64,000 nt of DNA from Parapristionchus giblindavisi (lineage: Eukaryota; Nematoda; Chromadorea; Rhabditida; Diplogasteridae): positions 310,001 through 374,000 of the forward strand of contig CALSFV010000005.1 of NCBI GenBank assembly GCA_943737045.1. The letters run 5' to 3'. The first letter of the stretch is position 1; each line of letters begins with the position of its first letter. Shown here piece after piece: positions 54,179 through 63,783 of this stretch. Both the position numbers and the translations under genes were made by a program. The notes beneath the pieces were generated by a model. That model searched no databases, was not told the origin of the DNA, and was given only the letters and a program-made list of their open reading frames with translations.

Positions 54179-56110
54179 CCTCACGGTGATATAGGACTCT
54201 CTGAACAATAAATTGTGGCAAACTTGTTCTTTTTGCTAGTGTGTGACAACGACTATCGATTGACCAATTTATCGGAGAAGTATGTTGTCAGACATCAAAC
54301 AGTATAACGATTGTTGTCAATGCAATAAATAAATAAATATGGTAACAATTAGTGACTATTTTGTAGGCAGACAACAAAAATAGTAAATTTTGCAGTCAAC
54401 GAATCTAGTGACAACAAAACATGGAAATAATCTTGTCTGACAACAAAAATTGTGGAAAATGTTGACCAAAAAATGAATATGGTTTGACAACAAAATGGTC
54501 AGAGTTTGTTGTCTGACAGCAAAATGAGCTCATTTTGTGACCAACATGCATTCCCGAGAAAAAGACTCGAATTTGCTGTCCGACAACAAATTCTACTTGC
54601 TATTTCAATAAATATTGAGTGGATGCATAGATTATCCTATCCTACGACACCTTCCCTATGATCTACAACAAGAACGAGGAAATTAGTACAATACATGGAC
54701 GAATACAATGATTATGATAATTAGTGATGAATCCAATCGAATATAATCGATAAATACGACAATAAATCGATGCTACCACAGTATTCTGGTCCAAGCCATT
54801 TTTCTTCCAAAGCAAGACAAAGGAGAGACTATTGTATTCGAGAGAGTTTGTATGTTGAGCGGTCGTTCTTGCTTTGAAAGTCATGAGAACGCTGTGTACC
54901 TCTTCTCCGACCGCCCGCGTCTTTGCATCGATACCTCTGAACGTCTTCTCGCATGGCTCAAAGCTCAAAATTAATTAACGATGAAATATTCGAACTGAAC
55001 TCCGAATTATGACACAAAACACCAACAAAACAGTACAGGAAGTAAGTAAGGCGATTAACATTGATTCCCAAGTGAAAATACACCACAGATATAATTAAAA
55101 TAAAGGAATAAAACTAAATTCGAATTTATTCTACGTTCAGAGCCGGAATAGGAGCCGTTATTTGGGGGAAAATATTATCTTCCCTAAACAACGGCTCCTG
55201 TTCCGGCTCTGAGTAGAATTAATTCGAATTTAGTTTTATTCTTGTTATTTGATTATTTTGTTTAAATCTGTGCTGTATTTTCACTTGGGAATCAATGTAC
55301 ATCGCCTTACTTACCTCCTGTACTGTTATGTTGGTGTTTTGTGTCATAATTCGGAGTTCAGTTCGAATATTTCATCGTTAATTAATTTTGAGCGTTCAGC
55401 CATGCGAGAAGACGTTCAGAGGTATCGATGCAAAGACGTGGGCGGTCGGAGAAGAGGTAGCATCGATTTATTGTCGTATTTATTGATTATATATGATTGG
55501 ATTCATCACTAATTATCATAACCATTGCATTCGTCCATGTATTGTACTAATTTCCTCGTTCTTGTTGTAGTTCATAGAGAAGGTGTCGTAGGATAAGAAA
55601 ATCTATGTAATCATTCAATATTTATTGAAATATCAAGAAGAATTTGTTGTCGGACAGCAAATTCGAGTCTTTTTCTCGGGAATGCATGTTGGTCACAAAA
55701 TGAGCTCATTTTGCTGTCAGACAACAAACTCTGTCCATTTTGTTGTCATATTCTTTTTTGGTCAACATTTTCTACAATTTTTGTTGTCAGACAAGATTGT
55801 TTCCATGTTTTGTTGTCACTAGATTCATTTAGGCTGACTGACTGCAAAATTTACCTTTTTTATTGTCTGACTACAGATCAAGACTTTTCTGTAGTCATTT
55901 CACTGCTCTTCTACGTTTGACTAATTTTACCCTTTGTTTTGTTGTCTGTCTACAAAATTGTCACTAATTGTTACCACATTTATTTATGACAGCAATCTTT
56001 ATACTTTCTGATGTCTGACAACAAACTTCTCCGATAAAGTTGTCAATCTTTGTCACACACATGCAAAAAGTACAAGTTTGCCACAATTTATTGTTCAGAG
56101 AGTCCTATAT

Positions 56111-56994
56111 GACACGTGTGAGAAATGAGAATGGAAGTTCCACTTGAGAGACGAATTATTTGAAAGAGACAGAAGTGAGAAATGAGAAAAGAAACGACCG
56201 AATCGGAGAGGGCATAATGTGAGGAATGATCTGAGAAATGCATAATTGAAAATGGAAGACGTGAGAAGTGACTTTTGAAATAAAAGAGTGGAAAGCGACA
56301 TTTGGGAAAAATGTGATTAGAAAACGATGTTCACGAAAAACATTAATTAGAAAAAGATGTTCAGGAAAAAAACTTTTGTGAAATTACCTATGTCAATTAA
56401 ATTATAGACATATATCATCAACAACAACAATCTCCGGTATTTTTTTGCTCGCGGAGCACTCCGTTCAATCCCGTGGTGTACGCCGTGGGGTACATCGCGG
56501 GGTAGAACCTTTATACGGGGTACCCCGCGAGCTGTGGCCTCTACACGCGGCGCCCCACGAGGTGGAAGACGGTGTGCCCGTGGGGCGCGAGGCATACCGT
56601 CCCTTTCACACCGTGGTGTTCCTCGCGGTGTACCCCGCGAGATTTGGCCTCTCAACGGTGCGCCCCGCAAAAATACCGGAGATCTTAAACAAAAAATCAA
56701 AACTTGTTTCCCGTTGAGGTATTTCCTTGTCGTCAATTTCAGGATTCGGTGTTTCCTCATCGGTATTTTCACAAATGGTCTTTTCTTGAAAATCAATTTC
56801 TGATGAGATTTTTTCTGAAGTCACATTTCATATAATTTTATTCCCATCATATTTTTCCCAAATGTCGCTTTCCACGAATTCATGTTGAATGACATTTCTC
56901 ACATCTTCAATATTCAATTAAACATTTCTCATATCATTCTTCAAACTCGCCTTCTCACAATCGGTCGTTTCCTTTCTCATTTCTCACACGTGTC
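56111..56994. mobile_element. Nested foldback element with GACACGTGTGAG ends and ATAT target duplication
   Basis: It starts GACACGTGTGAGAAATGAGA and ends with the inverse. It is flanked by ATAT on both sides (56107-56110, 56995-56998). The empty site is preserved in the left arm of the host element at about 54190 (GATATAGGACT). The arms are built of GAGAAATGA-like words. Confidence 0.8.
56431..56682. mobile_element. GC-rich 250-bp insert with TCTCCGGTATTTT ends
   Basis: TCTCCGGTATTTTTTTGCTC at 56431 and the inverse AAAAATACCGGAGA at 56682 bound a GC-rich segment. Inside are repeated CGTGGTGTACC, GGGGTAC and CCCCGCGAG words. It sits in the centre of the nested foldback element. The Arg/Gly/Pro-rich frames here are probably a by-product of the repeat. 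Confidence 0.55.
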
Positions 56995-57296
56995 ATATCA
57001 CCGTCCTCACTGGGAGGACGATGTCCATGGGGGCGAAATGCTCCTCGAGCTCTCCTCAAGATGGGAGATCTCTGGACTGAACCGTGGAGAAGGAATCGAA
57101 TGCTTTTGTAGGGGAGTGGGGTGATATGAAAATTAAATTGTAGTAGGACGAGAGAGTATGGGAAAAGAGGAGAAAAAACTCTCATTTAATCAATCTATCA
57201 ATCATGATGCGGTTGGCTTTACCACAACCGAGAAGAGGGTCAGTTTCTACTCAAAATGATTTCGAGAGGAGAGAGAGGGGTTTTCATTAATGAAAT

Positions 57297-57890
57297 ACCG
57301 TCAAAACGAAAAAAAGTGAAACATTTTTCAAAAATTTTGAAAAATTTTGACAAAAGTTCACAAGATTTCCTGTTTGGGCATTTTTCACGATCTTGATGAT
57401 GTATTATCTTAGGTTTTTCATTATGGATGTGTTTGCCCAATACAGTTATGCACGACAAAAGTGAAAAAATTAATAGGGAACGCTCGACAGCAGAATTGGT
57501 ATACTGTAGCATACTGTAGAATCTTACTATAAAACTGCTACCATCGAGCTTTTTTCGTCTAATAATGGTTATATATAGCATTGTCTGACTTCCTATGGCG
57601 AATTTGCACTGTTTGGATCTTGGCAAAGATCAGGGTGCAAAAGTGGTATACTGTAGAAAATCCTACCGTATACCAGTTTCACAAAACAGCGTTCACAGTA
57701 ATTTATTTCAAAATTATTCTTCACGGGTAAATTAGGCAAGCTCAGAGATGCTCAAATACCCTATTATCTAATAAAAAACTAGCAACCCCATTTAGATATC
57801 ATGATTCTAAATTTTCAAAATCTTGTGAACTTTTGTCAAAATTTTTCAAAATTTTTGACAAATATTTCACTTTTTCTCGTTTTGACGGTA
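57297..57890. mobile_element. 594-bp MITE with CCGTCAAAACG ends and TA flanks
   Basis: TACCGTCAAAACGAAAAAAA at 57297 and its inverse ending at 57890 (TCGTTTTGACGGTA). The inverted repeats extend through AAAAATTTTGACAAAAGTTC. TA at both ends suggests a Tc1/mariner-type target. It abuts the next element directly. Confidence 0.7.
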
Positions 57891-58418
57891 CACTGAGCCC
57901 GTTTGCGTAAGAGTCGGACAATCAGCAACGGGATCCCGTACAGCAAAAAAAAAAAATTTGAGATAATAACATTTTTGAGTACCTCTCGATATGTTAGAAT
58001 ACTAGGCAAACCCTCGTGGTATGCAAATTTTTTTTGAGCTCGGTATGGAGCTCCAAAGATGGCCTTTTTTCAGAGTTTTTCGACTATAGCTGGAGATCCG
58101 TTGAAGGAAACAGAAAAGTCACAAGAGCAACCCTTGCTCAATTTGTACGAGGATCATAATGATGATTAGGGTAATATAAAAAAGACGTGTTAGTCGAGAG
58201 ATACAAATATTATTTTAGTTCAACCAAAAAAGTGCGAGCGGAGACGAATAGGGCGCGTGGATGCGGTCATGATAGACTTGCAAAAAATTTTTGTGAGAAA
58301 AAACCTCCCGTAAAGCAAGTTATGATTTATTTTTTGTGAAGGTGGATTTAAAAATTCGCGAGGTCTCCGCACAACAAATCCCAATGGGTTCGTTAACTCA
58401 TCTATCAAGCATCAAATC

Positions 58419-58493
58419 AGCGACCTGTGTAGTGTAGTGGATAAGATGTCTTCATTCACTTTTGGCTGTCATGGGTTCGATCCCCCTTGCCGC
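58419..58493 (+). tRNA. tRNA-like sequence in foldback arm, plus copy
   Basis: A-box-like TGTAGTGTAGTGGATAAG and B-box GGGTTCGATCCC at tRNA spacing, ending TTGCCGC. The 5' GCGACCT pairs only partly with the 3' end. It is probably a tRNA-derived sequence rather than a working tRNA. Confidence 0.35.
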
Positions 58494-58939
58494 ACTTTTC
58501 TTTTGCTGATTTTGTAGTTGTCAAGATCAAACGTTCAAGCTTGTTTGTCGGCGTAGATCACTATCGATTTACTTTATTCTCTCTTTGATCCTTGCTGGCG
58601 CTCTCTTCCATGCCGTTAAAAGGCCTTTGTGCTTCTTATTCAATCACACCTTCAATCGTCGTTGCCCTTCTCGCAGAAGTCTACCCTCCGTCGTTGGATC
58701 CTATTCTTCGACGAGGATAACGAGTTGTATGTAGAAGTGGACGACTATGGCAAGGATTAGGATGCAACATGGGATGGAGAAGAATCTAGAGATGACGTAA
58801 AAAATCGTCTTTGTTTCACTCCTTTTGTTGTTAAAGTTCACACTTGCGGATAAAATAAAGTGTGTTCTATTTACCGATTTCCTAATCACAGTAAAACATG
58901 TCAATCTTTCTACGGCAACAAAATCAGCAAAAGAAAAGA

Positions 58940-59013
58940 GCGGCAAGGGGGATCGAACCCAGGACAGTCAAAAGTAAATGCAGACACCTTATCCACTACA
59001 CTACACAGGCCGC
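58940..59013 (-). tRNA. tRNA-like sequence in foldback arm, minus copy
   Basis: Mirror of the plus copy and slightly better preserved. The 5' GCGGC pairs with the 3' GCCGC, and it has A box TGTAGTGTAGTGG and B box GGGTTCGATCCC. The anticodon arm cannot be folded convincingly by eye. Confidence 0.4.
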
Positions 59014-59343
59014 TGATTTTACTTTTGATAGATGAGTTAACGAACCCATTGGGATTTGTTGTGTGGAGACCTCGCGAATTTTTAAATCCATCTCCACAAA
59101 AAATAAATCATAACTTGCTTTGCGGGAGGTTTTTTCTCACAAAATTTTTTTTGCAAGTCTATCATGACCGCATCCACGCGCCCTATTCGTCTCCGCTCGC
59201 ACTTTTTTGGTTGAATTAAAATAATATTTGTATCTCTCGACTAACACGTCTTTTTTATATTACCCTAATCATCATTATGATCCTCGTACAAATTGAGCAA
59301 GGGTTGCTCTTGTGACTTTTCTGTTTCCTTCAACGGATCTCCA

Positions 59344-59743
59344 CACTGAGCTGAAAGATGCTTAGCAAATGCGTTGCTTACGCATTTGCTTAGCGACACG
59401 ATCGCTTATAGTTAAGCAAAACGTATGCTTAGAAGAGAGATGCTTATATTTAAGCATAGCGTATGCTTAAATTGAAAGAGGCGGGCGTTCGCCTCCCGGA
59501 ATAGACTTTGAGTTATACTAGTCACAGTTACATGGTTAGGTGGCGCAGTGGTGAGCGCCTTCACTAGCTATCGGTAGGTCGTTGGTTCGGTCCCCCATTC
59601 TATCGCAATCTTTTGCCGAGTTGTTTCTTTCATGTAAGCAACCCGGTAAGCATTTGCCCATGCTTATATGTAAGCATATCGCCATCTTATCCGACTGAGG
59701 TAGCAAATCGTATGCTTACTATTAAGTATCTTTCAGCTGAGTG
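59344..59743. mobile_element. 400-bp MITE with CACTGAGCTG ends, nested, CA target duplication
   Basis: CACTGAGCTGAAAGATGCTT at 59344 and inverted CACTCAGCTGAAAGATACTT at 59743. The mirror arm at about 58082-58095 keeps the empty site (GCTATAG..GGAGATCC in inverse), showing a CA duplication. The interior has many AAGCATA/TATGCTTA words. Similar words near 19140-19340 suggest a relative in the DIRS-like region. Confidence 0.75.
59538..59610 (+). tRNA. tRNA-like sequence inside the CACTG MITE
   Basis: A-box TGGCGCAGTGG at 59541 with a D-arm-like GCGCAGTGGTGAGCGC hairpin, and a B-box-like GGTTCGGTCCC at 59584 (one change from consensus). No full cloverleaf is evident. Confidence 0.3.
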
Positions 59744-59933
59744 CAGCTATAGTCGAAAAACTCTGAAAAAAGGCCATCTTTGGAGCTCCATACCGAGCTC
59801 AAAAAAAATTTGCATACCACGAGGGTTTGCCTAGTATTCTAACATATCGAGAGGTACTCAAAAATGTTATTATCTCAAAAAAAATTTTTTTTGCTGTACC
59901 GGAGCGTGTCCGACTCTTTCGCAAACGGGCTCA

Positions 59934-60234
59934 TAATCGACAAAATTTAATTCTTTACAAGTTATTTTTCATAATTCAAACAAAACAACAGCACAATTTA
60001 AGAACTTTTATGTATGTAATTCATCACGCTATCAATTATTCGCTATTATAAGTTATTCTTGTAATGCATAAATTATTATTATCTCTTATCTCTAACTCAT
60101 TATATTCTGTAATGCAATGCTTTTGATATTAGATTGGCAAGAAAGTCGTGTTACTTTGAAACTTTTACATTTTTTAACTTTAGAGAATTATCCTCATAGT
60201 CAGTAGACAACATTGGTAACCTATATATTGATAT
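59934..60234. other. AT-rich intergenic sequence
   Basis: It shows weak similarity to the flank repeat (AATGCAATGCTTTTGATATT, compare 2785-2810). No gene is seen. Confidence 0.4.
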
Positions 60235-60635
60235 CACATTGTAATCGCAAAGATATAATGCAATTATTGATCTTTGATTTTTGTTTAACCTGTGGCCGTA
60301 TGAAAGAACACCGGGAAAACCGTTTTTCGGGAAAATGTGACGTCATTAGCGTAGGCGGAGGATTTTTGGAAAACGCCTCCGCCTATGCTAATGACGTCAC
60401 ATTTTCCCGGAAAACGGTTCTTGCATACGGCCACTGGTGAAATCGATAGATAAATCAACTACCAATTTGCAATACTAGTTTGGCTAGCGTTTGTAATGAT
60501 TCTTAATTCCTTCAGGCCAGGGTTAAATTGTCACGATGACCTAATTGAGTTGACTCCGCCCACTTTTAACACTGCCCTTTTTAACTCCGCCCCGTTCTGG
60601 GATGTGAGATTTGTCGATCAGTCTTCATTATGCCA
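60235..60635 (+). promoter_or_regulatory. Promoter block of gene F, split by a MITE
   Basis: The upstream blocks (CACATTGTAATCGCAAAGAT, TTGATCTTTGATTTTTG) and downstream blocks (GAAATCGATAGATAAATCAA, GTCACGATGACCTAATTG, GACTCCGCCCACTTTTAACA at 60552, GATCAGTCTTCATTATG at 60616; spacing 64) are separated by a 141-bp MITE. Confidence 0.6.
60293..60433. mobile_element. 141-bp palindromic MITE flanked by CTG, copy 2
   Basis: Same family as 50732-50871. CTG flanks at 60290-60292 and 60434-60436. The uninterrupted site AACCTGGTGAAATCGAT is seen in the promoters of A and D, which proves insertion and the 3-bp duplication. Confidence 0.85.
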
Positions 60636-60893
60636 CTCCCTCGTTTTCTTTGCTATGCTCAGGAATGAGTTGTGCGAAAGATATTACACTGTCGACACTA
60701 TCATCTGTCTGAATCGTTCGTACATCGTGTTCATTCTCATTTACCGGTTCTTATCGGGCGTAGTCGTTGATATAGAAGATTTTAGAATCATCATTCGCTG
60801 GATTGTGTGTATTTGATACAGTGTTCATGACGATTTCTCATTTACTTTTTTTAAAATTTCTATATCAGAAGATCATTTATGCAATGCTTTCAG

Positions 60894-62773
60894 ATGCGTC
60901 TACTCCCGCTGGTAACTCTGGTCATACTAGCAGGTTCGATCGACTCGGCACCGTTGACTGTCCCTCATTTCACCGAAATGTCCATCGACTCCTTCAAACC
61001 TTTCGTCACTCAAACCAATACTCTTACATTCGATGAAACTGATTCCACTATGATTGTATGTGTTTCATATTTGATCTTTGATTTCTTTTCAAATTACAAA
61101 AAATGCAGGCTCAACACTGCATGTGCACTATGGTGACTAAGGACGATGGAGACGTTAATGAGCCATCCTCTACCATCGGAAGCCGCTCGGTATTTTTTCC
61201 TGTTTTCAATTAAATATGTTCGCTTTTCATGAAATTGGAAGAAATGGATATTTGCTGTATCTATTTTAACAACGTTTAGAAACAACACAGCAAATGTCCA
61301 GCGAATGTTTTCGTGATTTGGATAAGAAAAAAATAATTTAATTTAATGTATCAATAATATGTGACAACATTTGAAACAACAAATAAATGAGAGCTTGTGG
61401 GGTTTAAGTACGTGGAGGGAGGAGGGAATTGCAGCTAACTAGACTCTGTCGTGTATCAAATATTTAAATATTCAAATTTACTAAACTATTATTGAGATAA
61501 ACTATTATCTGATAGTGAGAAAAAGCCTAGAGGGAACGTGATCGGTGTGTAGGCCCACACCGTCCCTTGGGTATGGGCCTTGTCCGTAGACAAGCCAGTA
61601 GTCAGTAGTCAGAGTAATTTTAGTAACTCTTTAAAAGGAAATAACGCGCAAAAATCCTAGAACAACACGCAAAGATCCTATGATAGAAATCTAGGAGAGA
61701 AAAATAAATATGGTAAATAATAAACCAAACGGCGATCAATGATAGGTTAGGTTGGCAAGGCCTAGCGGTGGGTTCGTATTGATTCAATATCGGATTGAAT
61801 CGAGAGTCTAATATGAGGGCACTAAGTGGGGGAAATTGTGAGTCCTAATTGTTCTATAAGGTCTTGGGAGGAAAGCAATTTGACTTTGACTGTGGTTGTG
61901 CTATAGATAGGGTAGATGAATCAATACAACAATGTAATTTAATCAGAAAACTTGCCTAAAGGAGCACAACCAGTTGAGTAGGACGACTTTTTATATCTAT
62001 TAAATTTTACTTGTGTACCTATAATAATTAAATGGAAGTTCCTAAAATATATCTGCTTTTAATCTCTTCGCTATTTTTTTCAGAAACATCGGTGTACCTG
62101 CGGATCCTACATAGTTGAACATTTTATAGACGGTCCTATGGCGATCGACAACTTTACCATTGCCATTACTGTAATTCATTTTGAGAATGTTTTCTTCATT
62201 TTTTCTTATTTTCATTGTTTCAGAAGCAACTGTGGTCGTGTATGCCAAAGGTGGATAAGGGGGGATATGGCATAGTAATCGACGAATCCTTTGACGTAAT
62301 TTAACAATGGTGCGCAATGATTTATATTCTACGATTGTTTCAGGGTGAATGGTGCTCTAGCCAGGTCATGGCAGCAAATACAAAGATAAACGAAGATATA
62401 ATAGTCAACAGTCGCATATTATCGGATTGCGTTCCTAGCGGCAAACAACGTGCCAACAATTCTGAGACAACTAAAGTTTGCCAATGCGACCTACGAAAGC
62501 AACCGGGTGACCGGCAACCGGGTAACCGGCAACCGAGCTTTTCATGATTTATTTATTTTTTAATGATTTATTTAATTTCAGAAGATTCAATTTTGTACTT
62601 GTAAGACCCCCTCCAAGTGCAAAGCTGAAGACTTAAGGGACATACAGCGCCCTTCACCTACCCAGTCTGCGATCGACGAGTCTTACTTGGACGGTCTTAT
62701 TGACGAATTGAACCTTTTCTCTTTCTGTCGATTACATTATTTCGATTCGTCCTGTTGTCTTTTCAATATGTGA
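60894..62773 (+). pseudogene. Family copy F, probably frameshifted in exon 5
   Basis: Exons 60894-61055, 61109-61189, 62084-62170, 62224-62295, 62344 to about 62507, and 62582-62773. The ATG follows a TTTCAG acceptor. The signal peptide is MRLLPLVTLVILAGSIDSA. Cysteine pairs are HCMC, RCTC, VCQC and FCTC. At the exon 5 end, TGCCAATGCGACCTACGAAA lacks two bases (or has one extra) relative to paralogues. The frame then runs RKQPGDRQPGNRQP to a stop. A short duplication (CCGGCAACCGGGT) lies at the donor. Splicing at the GGGTGACC donor would put exon 6 out of frame. Exon 6 otherwise encodes CTCKTPSKC and a longer tail than in other members. It may be a young pseudogene or have a changed C-terminus. 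Confidence 0.6.
61190..62083 (+). other. Expanded intron 2 of copy F
   Basis: 894 bp against 54-299 bp in A, C, D and E. It contains an unassigned segment of about 0.8 kb with no coding frame and no obvious terminal repeats. A short inverted repeat (GGTGTGTAGGCCCACACC) lies near 61541. Confidence 0.45.
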
Positions 62774-63783
62774 ATGTTTTTGTATTGCTGCTTGGTTTCG
62801 ATATGTATTGTGTTGTACTGTTGTATGTTCGATAAATTGAACTGTTGATGTTTTTTTTAAATATTATACAATTAGCAATAAATTCAGTTTAGCATTGTTG
62901 TGTATGAAAGGTTTAAAAATTCGGTTATAGGTATCAAACAAGCAGCGCATCTGCTAATTTGTTCACACTTCCCCATAAGCAAAGGTATTGAAGAATGGAC
63001 ATGCTAGTTTGTCCATTTCTGGGTATTATTGTTAGTCAGAATTGATTTGCGCTCATTGCGAGAGTCCTTCATGCAAACTCAAGGATTTCTTTATTTTTAT
63101 CTATCAAAAATAGATTAAAAGCTATGTGTGCGATAACAATTCATATTTTATACTTGATAATTGTAAAACTAGTCTAATCAATTGCTAGCCTCCTTTTAAC
63201 TTACATACATCAGCATAATTCCAATTCAAATCAACCACATGCTAATATTGGGAAAGCGTTATTCTAAAAAATTGTCCTAACTAACTCATTATAAATATGT
63301 TTGAAATGGAAAAAAATTTGCAAATCTAAATAATTTTCAAAATTAGCATAGTACACTGCACATTAGGCGGTTCAAATATGATAGTTTATTTTTTAAAATT
63401 TATCGTACACCTCAAGGGTGTTTCATCAAGTACAAAATGTTCCACTGCGAAGTTTTTAACATAGGAAAAAAAAAGAAAAGTTCAGCATGAGTATTTTAAT
63501 TGTCTGCGTTCACTCAGTTTTGCGTACTCCCCCTCTTTTCGATCGACCTTTATCACTGTCACACTACGATCGCTCTCGAAACGAACTATAGCCAGAGGAT
63601 GGGGTGAGAAGATGTAGTATCTTTAGTAGGAAAGATGGGGAGCATTCCCTCTGGGTCATCTTCTTCAGGTCATATAGAGCAGTAAATATTGCGCTAATAA
63701 TGATTACACTGTTGCTTCTACAATGCATAATTACGTCAAATACTGTGTAGAGTGAGTTTCATTGAATACTGAGAGTGGACATA
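62774..63783. other. 3' flank of copy F and diverged flank repeat
   Basis: The family 3' block lies at about 62827 (GATAAATTGAACTGTTGATG). From about 63230 to 63780 there is a diverged copy of the dispersed flank repeat (GGATGGGGTGAGAAGATGTA). No gene is seen. Confidence 0.45.

Larger units (their letters stand above)
54183..57004. mobile_element. Foldback element with ACGGTGATAT ends and CCTC target duplication
   Basis: The ends ACGGTGATATAGGACTCTCT and its inverse are flanked on both sides by CCTC (54179-54182 and 57005-57008). The arms mirror each other around about 55170. Both contain many TGTTGTCAGACA/TCTGACAACAAAA words. A minus frame at 54663-54968 has no known domain. The right arm is interrupted by a second foldback element. 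Confidence 0.75.
57894..59933. mobile_element. 2-kb foldback element with TGAGCCCGTTTGCG ends
   Basis: TGAGCCCGTTTGCGTAAGAG at 57894 is inverted at 59933. Long mirrored arms share GCTCGGTATGGAGCTCC, TCCACGCGCCCTATTCGTCT and others. Near the centre each arm has a tRNA-like sequence (58419-58493 plus, 58940-59013 minus). The right arm holds a 400-bp CACTG-ended MITE. Confidence 0.75.

Noticed and set aside
54310..54600. TGTTGTCTGACAACA words taken as a regulatory site cluster
   Set aside because: They are part of the arms of the 54183-57004 foldback element and are mirrored in its other arm, so element structure explains them.
56347..56796. 149-residue minus-strand frame rich in Arg, Gly and Pro
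   Set aside because: It spans the ends of a MITE-like GC-rich insert and its foldback host. The composition comes from the repeated GC words, and both strands have similar open frames.
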